Positions 8,877-17,765 of a DNA stretch of 64,000 nucleotides are shown piece by piece. A model generated the notes under the pieces. It saw nothing but the letters and a program-made list of their open reading frames with translations, was not told where the DNA came from and ran no database searches. The DNA is taken from the NCBI GenBank assembly GCA_001797315.1, contig MGPC01000035.1, positions 1-64,000 of the forward strand, given 5' to 3'. Position 1 is the first letter of the stretch, and every line of letters starts with the position of its first letter. Both the position numbers and the translations under genes were made by a program. The DNA is from Curvibacter sp. GWA2_64_110 (GTDB lineage: Bacteria; Pseudomonadota; Gammaproteobacteria; Burkholderiales; Burkholderiaceae_C).

Positions 8877-10445
8877 ATGACTACACTGACCCCTCCCATG
8901 AAAACAGCACGCCTCAAACCCGCCGATTACCTGAAAAAAATCCTGACGGCCCGCGTCTATGACGTGGCCGTGGAGTCGGCCCTCGAACCCGCCAAGAATC
9001 TCAGCCGCCGCCTGCACAACAAGGTGCTGCTCAAGCGCGAGGACCAGCAGCCGGTGTTCAGCTTCAAGCTGCGCGGCGCCTACAACAAGATGGCGCACCT
9101 GACGCCCGAGCAGCTCAAGAAGGGTGTGATCTGCGCCTCGGCCGGCAACCACGCACAGGGCGTAGCCCTGAGCGCGCACAAGCTGGGCTGCCGCGCCGTG
9201 ATCGTGATGCCCACCACCACACCGCAGCTGAAGGTCGACGCCGTCAAGGCGCTGGGCGGCGAGGCGGTGCTGTTTGGCGACAGCTTCTCGGACGCCTACA
9301 AGCACTCGCTCACGCTGCAGAAAAAGCAGGGCCTGACCTTCGTCCATCCGTTCGACGACCCGGACGTGATCGCCGGCCAGGGCACCATCGCCATGGAGAT
9401 GCTGCGCCAGCACCAGGGCCCGCTGGACGCGGTGTTCGTCGCCATCGGCGGCGGCGGCCTGATCTCCGGCGTGGCGGCCTACATCAAGGCGGTGCGCCCT
9501 GAAGTCAAGGTGATCGGCGTGCAGATGAACGACTCCGATGCCATGATGCAGTCGGTGGCTGCCGGCAAACGCGTCACGCTGGACGACGTGGGCCTGTTCT
9601 CCGACGGCACCGCCGTCAAGCTGGTGGGCGAAGAAACCTTCCGCCTCACGCGCGCGCTGGTGGACGACTTCATTGCGGTGGACACTGACGCCGTGTGCGC
9701 CGCCATCAAGGACGTGTTCGTCGACACGCGCAGCATCGTCGAGCCGGCCGGCGCACTGGCGGTGGCGGCCATCAAGCAGTACGTCGCCCAGCACAAGACC
9801 AAGGGCGAGACCTATGCCGCCATCCTGTGCGGCGCCAACATGAACTTTGACCGCCTGCGCTTCGTCGCCGAGCGCGCCGAAGTGGGCGAGGAGCGCGAAG
9901 CGCTGTTTGCGGTGACCATTCCCGAGGAGCGCGGCAGCTTCCGCCGCTTCTGTGAATCGATCGGCAGCCTGCCGGGCGGCCAGCGCAACGTGACCGAATT
10001 CAACTACCGCATCAGCGACGACCGCCGGGCCCATGTGTTCGTGGGGCTGACCACCTCAGCCAAGGGCGAGAGCGCCAAGATTGCCGCCAGCTTCAAACGC
10101 CAGGGTTTCGACGCCATCGACCTGACGCACGATGACCTGGCCAAGGAGCACATCCGTTATATGGTGGGCGGCCACTCGGCACTGGCGCAGGACGAGCGCC
10201 TGCTGCGCTTCGTCTTCCCCGAGCGCCCCGGCGCGCTGCTCAAGTTCCTCAGCCTGATGCGTCCGAGCTGGAACATCAGCCTGTTCCACTACCGCAACCA
10301 GGGTGCCGACTACGGCCGCATCCTGGTCGGGCTGCAGGTGCCGAAGGCCGACGACAAGGCTTTTGCCAAGTTCCTGGCCACGCTGGGTTACTCCTACGTG
10401 GAGGAAACCCGCAACCCGGCCTACCGCATGTTCCTGCAGGCCTGA
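8877..10445 (+). CDS. ilvA: L-threonine dehydratase, biosynthetic (two C-terminal ACT-like regulatory domains)
   Basis: PLP enzyme converting threonine to 2-oxobutanoate, the first committed step of isoleucine synthesis. 522 residues from ATG 8877, close to E. coli IlvA (514). The PLP lysine lies in FSFKLRGAYNKM; the phosphate-binding glycine loop is AIGGGGLISG. Tandem ACT-like domains from about residue 325 (ALFAVTIPEERGSFRRFC and LRFVFPERPGALLKFL) are the sites of isoleucine inhibition. The tracked start at 8784 would extend into the OsmC gene, so 8877 is chosen, with GGAGGGG somewhat far upstream; Met at 8898 is an alternative. Confidence 0.97.
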   Translation: MTTLTPPMKTARLKPADYLKKILTARVYDVAVESALEPAKNLSRRLHNKVLLKREDQQPVFSFKLRGAYNKMAHLTPEQLKKGVICASAGNHAQGVALSAHKLGCRAVIVMPTTTPQLKVDAVKALGGEAVLFGDSFSDAYKHSLTLQKKQGLTFVHPFDDPDVIAGQGTIAMEMLRQHQGPLDAVFVAIGGGGLISGVAAYIKAVRPEVKVIGVQMNDSDAMMQSVAAGKRVTLDDVGLFSDGTAVKLVGEETFRLTRALVDDFIAVDTDAVCAAIKDVFVDTRSIVEPAGALAVAAIKQYVAQHKTKGETYAAILCGANMNFDRLRFVAERAEVGEEREALFAVTIPEERGSFRRFCESIGSLPGGQRNVTEFNYRISDDRRAHVFVGLTTSAKGESAKIAASFKRQGFDAIDLTHDDLAKEHIRYMVGGHSALAQDERLLRFVFPERPGALLKFLSLMRPSWNISLFHYRNQGADYGRILVGLQVPKADDKAFAKFLATLGYSYVEETRNPAYRMFLQA

Positions 10446-10448
10446 ACA

Positions 10449-10570
10449 TGAAACACCCCAAGGCCTCGCGCACTGCGTGTCGCTACGCCACCCCCTTGCA
10501 GGGGGCAACGCCAGTGGACCAGCAAAGCCGGTTCCACGGCGTTCCCCGGTTAGCCCGTTTCATGCGTCGC
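10449..10570 (+). repeat. Dispersed 120-bp repeat, copy L1
   Basis: The ilvA-ech gap is filled by TGAAACACCCC...TTGCAGGGGGCAACGCCAGT...GCCGGTTCCACGGCGTT...CGTTTCATGCGTC. The reverse complement of 37649-37766 matches it over about 118 bp at roughly 80-85% by eye. Internal inverted repeats (CCCCTTGCAGGGG; CGCCAGTGG with CCACGGCG) suggest a stem-loop element. No transposase is associated. Confidence 0.75.
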
Positions 10571-10621
10571 AGCTCGTGCGCGGCGCTGTGAAAAGTAACT
10601 GATTCATTCCACGGAAACACC

Positions 10622-11401
10622 ATGACCTACGAACTGATCCAGGTGCGCACCGAAGCCGACAAGGTCGGCTTCGTCACACTGAACCGCCCCAAGCAGCTCA
10701 ATGCGCTGAACGACCAGTTGATGAACGAGCTGGGCCATGCGCTCAAGGCCTTCGACGCCGACCCCGGCATCGGCTGCATGATCATCACCGGCAGCGACAA
10801 GGCCTTTGCCGCCGGGGCCGACATCGGCGCCATGGCCAGCTACAGTTTTGCCGACGTCTACAAGGGTGACTACATCACGCGCAACTGGGAACAGATCCGC
10901 AGCATCCGCAAGCCGGTGATCGCCGCTGTCAGCGGCTTCGCCCTGGGTGGCGGCTGCGAACTGGCCATGATGTGCGACTTCATCATCGCCGCCGACAACG
11001 CCCGCTTCGGCCAGCCCGAGATCAAGCTCGGCGTCATCCCCGGCGCCGGCGGCACGCAGCGCCTGCCGCGCGCGGTGGGCAAGGCCAAGGCCATGGACAT
11101 GGCGCTGACCGGCCGCATGATGGACGCCACCGAGGCCGAGCGCGCCGGCTTGGTCAGCCGGGTGGTGGCGCTGGACAAGCTGATGGACGAGACGCTGGCG
11201 GCGGCGCTGCTGATCTGCGATTTCTCGCAAGTGGCGGTGATGGCCGCCAAAGAGTCGGTGAACCGCGCCTTCGAGGGCACATTGAGCGACGGCGTGATGT
11301 TCGAGCGACGCCTGTTCCACGCCCTCTTTGCCACGGCCGACCAGAAAGAAGGCATGGACGCCTTTGTCGCCAAGCGCAAGCCAGAGTTCCGGCACCAGTG
11401 A
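10622..11401 (+). CDS. Enoyl-CoA hydratase
   Basis: Crotonase-fold enzyme adding water to trans-2-enoyl-CoA in fatty-acid or amino-acid catabolism. 259 residues, a usual length for mitochondrial-type ECHS1/PaaF homologues. Both catalytic glutamates are visible: [12 protein letters not shown] and [20 protein letters not shown]. The oxyanion-hole region [11 protein letters not shown] is present. It stands alone between repeat L1 and a tRNA gene, so the pathway cannot be fixed from context; it probably serves beta-oxidation or branched-chain acyl-CoA breakdown. Confidence 0.95.
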   Translation: MTYELIQVRTEADKVGFVTLNRPKQLNALNDQLMNELGHALKAFDADPGIGCMIITGSDKAFAAGADIGAMASYSFADVYKGDYITRNWEQIRSIRKPVIAAVSGFALGGGCELAMMCDFIIAADNARFGQPEIKLGVIPGAGGTQRLPRAVGKAKAMDMALTGRMMDATEAERAGLVSRVVALDKLMDETLAAALLICDFSQVAVMAAKESVNRAFEGTLSDGVMFERRLFHALFATADQKEGMDAFVAKRKPEFRHQ

Positions 11402-11421
11402 TAGGACGCCCAACTTCGGGT

Positions 11422-11427
11422 TATAAT
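11422..11427 (+). promoter_or_regulatory. -10 box of the tRNA gene promoter
   Basis: A perfect TATAAT lies 10 bases upstream of the tRNA 5' end. No convincing -35 is visible 17 bp further upstream. Confidence 0.5.
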
Positions 11428-11437
11428 TCGAGGCTCT

Positions 11438-11514
11438 GGCGCTTTAGCTCAGTCGGTTAGAGCGATGGAATCATAATCCACAGGTCCGCGGTTCGAATCC
11501 GTGAAGCGCCACCA
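11438..11514 (+). tRNA. tRNA with CAT anticodon (probably elongator tRNA-Met)
   Basis: 77-nt cloverleaf: acceptor GGCGCTT/AAGCGCC perfectly paired, D-arm GCTC/GAGC, anticodon loop ATCATAA with CAT at 11472-11474, T-arm CGCGG-TTCGAAT-CCGTG and an encoded CCA end. The standard 1-72 pair excludes initiator tRNA. A CAT anticodon is also carried by tRNA-Ile2 (lysidine-modified), which I consider less likely. Confidence 0.9.
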
Positions 11515-11557
11515 AACAATCTGCCATGTTTCGGCCCGTCCCGAGACATTGACAGAC

Positions 11558-11586
11558 AAGCCACTGTCCCGCACAGTGGCTTTTTT
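11558..11586 (+). terminator. Rho-independent terminator after the tRNA
   Basis: AGCCACTGT-CCCGC-ACAGTGGCT followed by TTTTT. A 9-bp perfect stem 45 bases after the tRNA CCA end. Confidence 0.9.
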
Positions 11587-11608
11587 ATTTTGTACTTTCA
11601 GCCTCTGG

Positions 11609-11977
11609 ATGAACACCATGAACCGCTGTCTGCCTCACCTCCGCCACGTCATGGCGGCCTTGCTGACCCTGTCCACCGCGCTGGCATGGCTTCTTCCCCT
11701 GCCGGCGGCGGCGCAAGCCACCATGGCGCGCACCCCGCTCATCCCCCAGACCGCCCAACGCGGCGTGCTGGTAGTCACCCAGCCGCCCGAAGTGCTGCTC
11801 GATGGCCGCCCCGCCCGGCTGTCACCGGGCGCGCGCATCCGCGGCCGCAACAACCTGCTGGTACTGTCGGCCTCGCTGGTCGGGCAGGAGCTGCCAGTGC
11901 GTTATGTGCGCGACCCGCAAGGTCTGGTCCACGCCGTCTGGATCCTGACCGAGGCAGAAGCCCAGGCCAAGCCCTGA
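11609..11977 (+). CDS. Conserved hypothetical exported protein
   Basis: 122 residues from Met 11609; the tracked ORF at 11501 begins inside the tRNA and crosses the terminator, so it is not the true start. Met at 11618 is an alternative. A signal peptide is evident (MAALLTLSTALAWLLPLPAAAQA), followed by a small domain with QRGVLVVTQPPEVLLDGRPARLSPGARIRGRN (in part) and a conserved RYVRDPQGLVHAVWILT end. It looks like a small periplasmic beta-rich protein. It precedes miaB by about 100 bp. I do not know a function. Confidence 0.75.
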   Translation: MNTMNRCLPHLRHVMAALLTLSTALAWLLPLPAAAQATMARTPLIPQTAQRGVLVVTQPPEVLLDGRPARLSPGARIRGRNNLLVLSASLVGQELPVRYVRDPQGLVHAVWILTEAEAQAKP

Positions 11978-12019
11978 GACGGCGCACCTGCGCCGGATTC
12001 AAAGCATCTCAGGGCATCA

Positions 12020-12060
12020 GCCCTCGTCTTCATTGCGTTGATAGCTATTAATTTGATAGC
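12020..12060 (-). repeat. Dispersed AGCTAT-type repeat, copy R3 (inverted)
   Basis: The reverse complement reads GCTATCAAATTAATAGCTAT then CAACGCAAT...GAGGGC and aligns to R1 (first 29 positions gap-free with 9 mismatches). It sits just upstream of miaB, so it probably lies in the miaB promoter/leader. Confidence 0.6.
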
Positions 12061-12074
12061 GAAAGAGATTTCCC

Positions 12075-13400
12075 ATGAGCAAAAAAGTTTTCATCAAGAC
12101 CTTCGGCTGCCAGATGAACGAGTACGACTCGGACAAGATGGCCGACGTGCTGGGCGCGGCCCAGGGCTATGAGCCGACGCAGAACGTGGAAGAGGCCGAC
12201 CTGATCCTCTTCAACACCTGCTCGGTGCGCGAGAAAGCGCAGGAGAAGGTGTTCTCCGACCTCGGCCGCGTGCAGCACCTGAAGAAAAAAGGCGTGAAGA
12301 TCGGCGTCGGCGGCTGCGTGGCCAGCCAGGAGGGCGCCGAGATCATCCGCCGTGCACCCTATGTGGACGTGGTGTTCGGCCCGCAGACGCTGCACCGCCT
12401 GCCCGAGCTGCTGGCCGCGCGCGATGCGCAGAAGCGGCCACAGGTGGACATCAGCTTCCCCGAGATCGAAAAATTCGACCACCTGCCGCCCGCCAAGGTG
12501 GACGGCGCCACGGCGTTCGTCAGCATCATGGAAGGCTGCTCCAAGTACTGCAGCTACTGCGTGGTGCCTTACACGCGCGGCGAGGAAGTGTCGCGCCCAT
12601 TCGAGGACGTGCTGGTAGAGATTGCCGGCTTGGCCGAGCAGGGCGTGAAGGAGATCAACCTGCTGGGCCAGAACGTGAACGCCTATCGCGCCCCGATGGG
12701 CGGCACCGCGGAACAGGCCGACTTCGCCACCCTGATCGAGTACGTAGCCGACATCCCCGGCATCGAACGCATCCGCTACACCACCAGCCACCCGAATGAA
12801 TTCACGCCGGCGCTGATTGCCGCCTACGACAAGGTGCCCAAGCTGGTGAGCCACCTGCACCTGCCGGTGCAGCATGGCAGCGACCGCATCCTGATGGCCA
12901 TGAAACGCGGCTACACCGCCATGGAATACAAGAGCACGGTGCGCAAGCTGCGCGCCATCCGTCCCGACATGGCCCTGAGCAGCGACTTCATCGTCGGCTT
13001 CCCGGGCGAGACCGAGGACGACTTCACCAGGATGATGAAACTGATTGACGACGTGGGCTTCGACAACTCCTTCAGCTTCATCTTCAGCCCGCGTCCCGGC
13101 ACGCCGGCGGCCAATCTGCACGATGACACGCCGCACGACGTGAAGCTCAAACGCTTGCAACAGCTGCAGGCCGCCATCGAAGCCAACATCAAGCAGATCA
13201 GCGCCAGCCGCGTCGGCACGGTGCAGCGCATCCTGGTGGAAGGCACGTCCAAGCGCGATGCGGACGAGTTGATGGGCCGCACCGAATGCAACCGGGTCGT
13301 CAACTTCAAGGCGCCGAAACGACTGATCGGCCAGCTGGTCGACGTGAATATCACCGAGGCCCTGCACTACAGCCTGCGCGGTGAAGTGCTCACCCAATAA
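12075..13400 (+). CDS. miaB: tRNA-2-methylthio-N6-dimethylallyladenosine synthase
   Basis: Radical-SAM methylthiotransferase acting on i6A37 of tRNAs that read UNN codons. 441 residues with the three domains in order: UPF0004 with its [4Fe-4S] cysteines ([32 protein letters not shown]), radical-SAM core with [15 protein letters not shown], and C-terminal TRAM beginning near residue 375. It stands as a single gene facing the convergent ffh. Start chosen at the ATG beginning [13 protein letters not shown], the usual N-terminus. Confidence 0.98.
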   Translation: MSKKVFIKTFGCQMNEYDSDKMADVLGAAQGYEPTQNVEEADLILFNTCSVREKAQEKVFSDLGRVQHLKKKGVKIGVGGCVASQEGAEIIRRAPYVDVVFGPQTLHRLPELLAARDAQKRPQVDISFPEIEKFDHLPPAKVDGATAFVSIMEGCSKYCSYCVVPYTRGEEVSRPFEDVLVEIAGLAEQGVKEINLLGQNVNAYRAPMGGTAEQADFATLIEYVADIPGIERIRYTTSHPNEFTPALIAAYDKVPKLVSHLHLPVQHGSDRILMAMKRGYTAMEYKSTVRKLRAIRPDMALSSDFIVGFPGETEDDFTRMMKLIDDVGFDNSFSFIFSPRPGTPAANLHDDTPHDVKLKRLQQLQAAIEANIKQISASRVGTVQRILVEGTSKRDADELMGRTECNRVVNFKAPKRLIGQLVDVNITEALHYSLRGEVLTQ

Positions 13401-13523
13401 GTACGTGGGTCGTCGCGGCAAGCGCGCCTTCGGAGCGAGAAGGAATCGTCGCGAGTAGATCGCAATGCTGTGAGCAGCGCGGGCGCGCAAGATCGCCCTG
13501 CGCCGCAGATTGATTCAGACCTT

Positions 13524-14888
13524 CTAGAAAGGCATCTTAGGCATGCCTTTCATGCCGCCCATGCGCTTCATCATCTTCATGAGGCCGCCGCCCTTCATCT
13601 TCTTCATCATCTCCTGCATCTGCTCGAATTCCTTGAGCAGGCGGTTGACGTCCTGAACCTGCACGCCGGCGCCGGCAGCAATGCGGCGCTTGCGCGTAGC
13701 CTTGATGAGTTCGGGCTTGCGCCGCTCCAGCTTGGTCATGCTGTTAATGATGCCTTCCTTGCGGCGCAGGTCCTTCTCCACGCGGTCGGTATCGACCTGC
13801 CCGGCCTTGGCCGCCATCTGCGCCGGCAGCTTGTCCATCAGGCTGGACAGACCGCCCATCTGCTTCATCTGCTGCAGCTGGGCCAGGAAGTCATTGAGGT
13901 CGAAGCCTTCACCGCTCTTGACCTTGGCCGCCAGCTTCTGCGCCGCCGCCATGTCCACACCGGCGGCCACCTGCTCGACCAGGGCCACGATGTCGCCCAT
14001 GCCCAGCACGCGCCCGGCATGGCGCTCGGCATCGAACACCTCCAGGCCGTCGATCTTCTCGCTGGTACCGGCGAACTTGATCGGCACGCCGGTGACGGCA
14101 CGCACCGACAGCGCCGCACCGCCGCGCGAGTCGCCATCGGTCTTGGTCAGGATGATGCCGGTCAGCGGCAGTGCCTCCTTGAAGGCGCGGGCGGTGTTGA
14201 TCGCGTCCTGGCCCTGCATGGCATCGACCACGAACAGCGTTTCCACCGGGTTGATGGCGGCATGCAGATCGCGAATCTCGCGCATCAGCGCCTCGTCGAT
14301 CGCCAGCCGGCCGGCGGTATCGACCAGCAGCACATCGAAGAAATGCTTGCGGGCATAGTCCAGCGCCGCGTGGGCAATGTCGACCGGCTTCTGGTCCGGC
14401 GTGCTCGGGAACCATTCGGCCCCGGCCTGGGCCGTCACGGTCTTGAGCTGCTCGATGGCCGCCGGCCGGTAGACGTCGCCGGAGACCGTCAGCACTTTTT
14501 TCTTGCGCTTGTCGATCAGGTGCTTGGCCAGCTTGGCGGTGGTGGTGGTCTTGCCGGCGCCCTGCAGGCCGGCCATCAGAATCACTGCCGGCGGCTGCAC
14601 CGCCAGGTTCAGATCGCTGATGCCCTCGCCCATGGTGGCCGCCAGCTCGCGGTTGACGATGCCCACCAGCGCCTGCCCCGGCGTAAGCGACCCCATGACC
14701 TCCTGGCCAAGCGCCTTTTCCTTGACCCGGGCGACGAAGTCGCGCACCACCGGCAGCGCCACGTCGGCCTCCAGCAGGGCCATGCGCACCTCGCGCAGCA
14801 TGTCGGCCACATTGGATTCGGTGATGCGGGCCTGGCCCCGGATTTCCTTGACGAGGCGGCTGAGTTTGTCGGTGAGGGCGGAGGCCAT
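13524..14888 (-). CDS. ffh: Signal recognition particle protein Ffh (SRP54)
   Basis: GTPase that binds 4.5S RNA and signal peptides and delivers ribosomes to FtsY. 454 residues from the ATG beginning MASALTDKLSRL. N domain to about residue 85; G domain with P-loop GLQGAGKTTTTAKLA, DVYRPAAIEQL and DTAGRLAID; methionine-rich M domain ending in KRMGGMKGMPKMPF. The tracked ORF starts 9 residues earlier at a TTG and is not favoured. It is divergent from ypjD, but that pairing is now interrupted by about 2.8 kb of inserted DNA. Confidence 0.98.
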   Translation of the reverse strand: MASALTDKLSRLVKEIRGQARITESNVADMLREVRMALLEADVALPVVRDFVARVKEKALGQEVMGSLTPGQALVGIVNRELAATMGEGISDLNLAVQPPAVILMAGLQGAGKTTTTAKLAKHLIDKRKKKVLTVSGDVYRPAAIEQLKTVTAQAGAEWFPSTPDQKPVDIAHAALDYARKHFFDVLLVDTAGRLAIDEALMREIRDLHAAINPVETLFVVDAMQGQDAINTARAFKEALPLTGIILTKTDGDSRGGAALSVRAVTGVPIKFAGTSEKIDGLEVFDAERHAGRVLGMGDIVALVEQVAAGVDMAAAQKLAAKVKSGEGFDLNDFLAQLQQMKQMGGLSSLMDKLPAQMAAKAGQVDTDRVEKDLRRKEGIINSMTKLERRKPELIKATRKRRIAAGAGVQVQDVNRLLKEFEQMQEMMKKMKGGGLMKMMKRMGGMKGMPKMPF

Positions 14889-14972
14889 AGGGGGTATTCC
14901 GGCGAACGGAACCAAAGTTGGGTGTCAACGGCAAATCGACACTGTGCAAAACGCTAAACTGTACCCATGGTG

Positions 14973-15318
14973 CGACTCGAAGTCGTTTCATTGATCTACG
15001 GATCAATTTTCAGGCCCTCGGGCCTTACTCATATTCCTGATCACATCCCCTCTCGGGGGGGCACATACTTACCCTTATTTTAGGGGCGAAAATGTGCAGC
15101 CGGATGGCTCAAGTTTGGCTGCACGAATACATCCCACAAGGATGGACTCACGTGTGTTTTGATCGCTTTTGCGCGATCAAAACGTTGCATACACACTACA
15201 TTTACACCCGTAAATGCAAGGTGTTACAAACTATTACATCTTGCACGTATCATGAAAACGAGAGCGACACCGCTCTCTGTGTCTTGTTTTCCACCAAAAC
15301 CACTTCTGGAACGAAGTG
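14973..15318. repeat. Dense array of about ten small hairpins, no gene
   Basis: No credible gene lies between ffh and the intron. Read by eye, consecutive perfect or near-perfect inverted repeats occur at 14973-14985 (CGACT/AGTCG), 14991-15006 (TTGATC/GATCAA), 15012-15025 (AGGCCC/GGGCCT), 15047-15058 (CCCC/GGGG), 15072-15086 (CCCTTA/TAGGGG), 15094-15124 (GTGCAGCC/GGCTGCAC), 15130-15144 (CATCC/GGATG), 15157-15182 (TTTTGATCGC/GCGATCAAAA), 15199-15216 (CATTTAC/GTAAATG), 15260-15277 (GAGAGCG/CGCTCTC) and 15301-15318 (CACTTC/GAAGTG). The stretch is visibly AT-richer than its surroundings. It may be a structured RNA, a hairpin-type insertion target, or a remnant element. The short tracked ORFs here look random. 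Confidence 0.6.
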
Positions 15319-15938
15319 ACCTCGACTGTACGTGCGCCTGGAGTAATCCGGGGGTGCGGAGCTACGGTTAAACAACCCGCGCGCAAGTGCACAAGGCTGA
15401 CGTAAGTCAGTCCCAATCTCACGAACAAGACGTGGGGAGGTTGCCGGGGTAGAGGGTATGGGAAACGTAATGTGAACTCTCGTCTGAACCGTCGTTAACA
15501 GTAAGCAGCTAACTCTTGTCTCTCCCACAAGGGAGGAGCTGCGGCCAAAAGGCACGAAGTCAGGATGGGTCTGTCATGAACGGCTCATCGTTCCCAAACG
15601 ACTTCCGGCGGATAGGGAGCCCCTAACCCCCTCAGTCTGGCCGCCACCAGACTGGACACAGAGGGAAACGAGGTAAGCCCCACTCATCGCCAGCCCCGCA
15701 AGGGGCAGGCAACCTGCGAGCAATCAAAGGCCATGGTGGAGGGGGTAGAGGAAGAGGTAAGAAGCAAACGCCTGGCTGTAATGGACAGGATAGGGCTCAT
15801 GGCCTGCGGTGAAAACCGGCAGACTTGCCTCTGGTGCGACAGCGTAAAGCCGTTGCGACCTTAACAACGACCCAGAGGGCATCTGACCCTATGGGTCAGG
15901 GCCTTCTTCAAATGGGTTTTACCTAACTGGAGAATGGT

Positions 15939-17693
15939 ATGGAAAACATCGGCAACGATGCTGCGTCTCCGGACGAATCAGATGACTGGCACTCCATCAA
16001 TTGGAAGGCCGTCATGCAATTCGTAGGAAAGGCGCAGATGCGCATAGCGCAGGCAGAAACAGAAAAAGACTTCCGCCGAGTCGCAAGACTTGCACGGGGT
16101 CTGATCCGATCCTGGCAGGCCAAGGCATTGGCCGTCAGGAAAGTAACGGAAAACCAAGGGAAGCGGACGAGTGGCATCGACTGCGTACTTTGGGACACGC
16201 CAACGAAAAAATGGAATGTGATCGGTTGTCTGAACTCTTCGGGATACAAGGCCCACCCCTTGCGGCGCGTCTACATCCCGAAAAGCAATGGAAAGGAACG
16301 CCCTCTGGGCATACCCACCATGAAAGACAGAGCCATGCAGGCGCTGCACCTGTTGGCACTGGAGCCTGCCGTGGAAAGTACGTCCGACCCGAACTCATAT
16401 GGGTTTCGGAAAGGAAGATCAACCCACGATGCTCGGCAACAGTTGTTTGTGTCCCTATCTCAGAAGGCTTCGGCCCAATGGGTTCTGGATGCGGACATCT
16501 CTGGGTTCTTTGACAACATCGACCACGACTGGCTGCTGAACCACGTCCACATGGACAAAGTGACGCTGCGGAAGTGGTTGAAATCTGGAGTAGTTGACGC
16601 GGGTCAGCTCCAGCGCACAGATGATGGAACGCCACAGGGCGGCATCATCTCGCCGACGTTAGCGAATGTCACCCTCAACGGTCTCGAAACTGGTCTGATG
16701 CGATTCCTCCGGGAAAAGTTGAAAGCCAAAGGGGCCACAGCGAGTAAGGTGAATCTGGTCAGGTATGCAGATGACTTTGTCGTAACCGGCAGTTCAAAAG
16801 AGCTGCTGGAAACAGTCGTTCGACCATGGATAGTTGAATTCCTGCGCGAGCGGGGACTGACGCTGTCTGAAGAAAAGACGCGCATCGTGCATATTGACCA
16901 GGGTTTTGATTTCCTAGGATGGAACTTCCGTAAATACGGGGGCAAGCTACTCATCAAACCGAGTCAGAAAAACGTGAAAGCGTTTTATGACAAGGTGAAG
17001 AAAATCATCGCCACATCACTATCGGTTCCAACAGAAACGCTGATACAGCGCCTGCGTCCAGTCCTCAAAGGCTGGGCTCAGTACCACCGCGGGACAGTCG
17101 CGAAACAAACCTTCAGCAAAATCGATCATCTGATTTATTGGAGATTGATGCGTTGGGGTCGACGCAGGCATCCGCGAAAAACCGGGAAGTGGGTATACGC
17201 CCACTACTGGAAACAGATCGACTTACGTCGTCTGTTCTCGGGCCTGCAAGATGACCCGTCGGGGAGTGACAAAAGGATACCGCTTCCGCTGTATTCCTTG
17301 GCGGACATGAAGATTGTTCGTCACGTCAAAGTGAAGGGGGACTTCAACCCCTTCCATCCCGACTGGGTTGCCTATGGAGAAAAACTGCGAGTGCAACGGA
17401 TGGGTGAAACCATCTGGAGCTCTCAAAGGGCTTCGCTGTGGTTCGACCAAGGTGGTAAGTGCGCTCACTGTGAGCAAGAAATAGACTTAGCTGATGAAAA
17501 CATGGACGACCACCATATCGTCTATCGGCAGCTAGGAGGGAGCGATGCTCTCTCCAATCGGGTGCTGTTACACCCGATCTGTCACAGGCGTGTTCACGCC
17601 CTAGGTTTGAAGGTTATCAAGCCGGTCTCCAGCACGGGAGACTTTAATCTGGTGAAGCAGTCGAAGGGTATGCAACCTGCTGACGCTGTGTAA
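15939..17693 (+). CDS. ltrA: Group II intron-encoded protein: reverse transcriptase / maturase with HNH endonuclease
   Basis: 584 residues. RT blocks are in order: RVYIPKSNGKERPLGIPTMK, SYGFRKGRSTHDAR, VLDADISGFFDNIDH, GTPQGGIISPTLANV, the catalytic VRYADDFVV, and TRIVHIDQGFDFLGW. A maturase X domain follows (about residues 340-430, including LRPVLKGWAQYHRG). The C-terminal HNH endonuclease has CAHCEQEI, DDHHIVYRQLGGSDALSNRV and HPICHRRVHA. All catalytic residues appear intact, so the intron may still splice and home by target-primed reverse transcription. The presence of HNH argues against bacterial class C. Base composition differs from neighbouring genes. Confidence 0.97.
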   Translation: MENIGNDAASPDESDDWHSINWKAVMQFVGKAQMRIAQAETEKDFRRVARLARGLIRSWQAKALAVRKVTENQGKRTSGIDCVLWDTPTKKWNVIGCLNSSGYKAHPLRRVYIPKSNGKERPLGIPTMKDRAMQALHLLALEPAVESTSDPNSYGFRKGRSTHDARQQLFVSLSQKASAQWVLDADISGFFDNIDHDWLLNHVHMDKVTLRKWLKSGVVDAGQLQRTDDGTPQGGIISPTLANVTLNGLETGLMRFLREKLKAKGATASKVNLVRYADDFVVTGSSKELLETVVRPWIVEFLRERGLTLSEEKTRIVHIDQGFDFLGWNFRKYGGKLLIKPSQKNVKAFYDKVKKIIATSLSVPTETLIQRLRPVLKGWAQYHRGTVAKQTFSKIDHLIYWRLMRWGRRRHPRKTGKWVYAHYWKQIDLRRLFSGLQDDPSGSDKRIPLPLYSLADMKIVRHVKVKGDFNPFHPDWVAYGEKLRVQRMGETIWSSQRASLWFDQGGKCAHCEQEIDLADENMDDHHIVYRQLGGSDALSNRVLLHPICHRRVHALGLKVIKPVSSTGDFNLVKQSKGMQPADAV

Positions 17694-17708
17694 CCAGTGG
17701 TCGTGCGT

Positions 17709-17742
17709 GAGCCGTGTGCGGTGAAAGTCGCATGCACGGTTC
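17709..17742 (+). ncRNA. Group II intron domain V
   Basis: GAGCCGTGTGCGGTGAAAGT then CGCATGCACGGTTC: a 34-nt hairpin with a GAAA tetraloop, which is the catalytic core of group II introns. Together with the following domain VI it marks the intron 3' region. Confidence 0.92.
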
Positions 17743-17765
17743 TTAGGGGGGGATATCATTGAGAG

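Noticed and set aside
13470-14957. 495-aa plus-strand ORF over ffh
   Set aside because: Antisense shadow of ffh; no domain recognisable and composition His/Arg/Leu-biased.
14970-15331. Interpretation that the hairpin array is simply domain I of the intron, with the intron starting at 14970
   Set aside because: Not fully rejected: 607 nt from 15332 to the maturase ORF already suffices for domains I-III, and GTGCGCC at 15332 is a good 5' end. The 14970 start is kept as an alternative because it would place the insertion exactly after an ATG.
15092-15371. Short plus-strand ORFs (75 and 70 aa) in the hairpin-rich insert
   Set aside because: Cys/Thr/His-rich random-looking peptides, overlapping frames and no ribosome sites; the region is dominated by inverted repeats.
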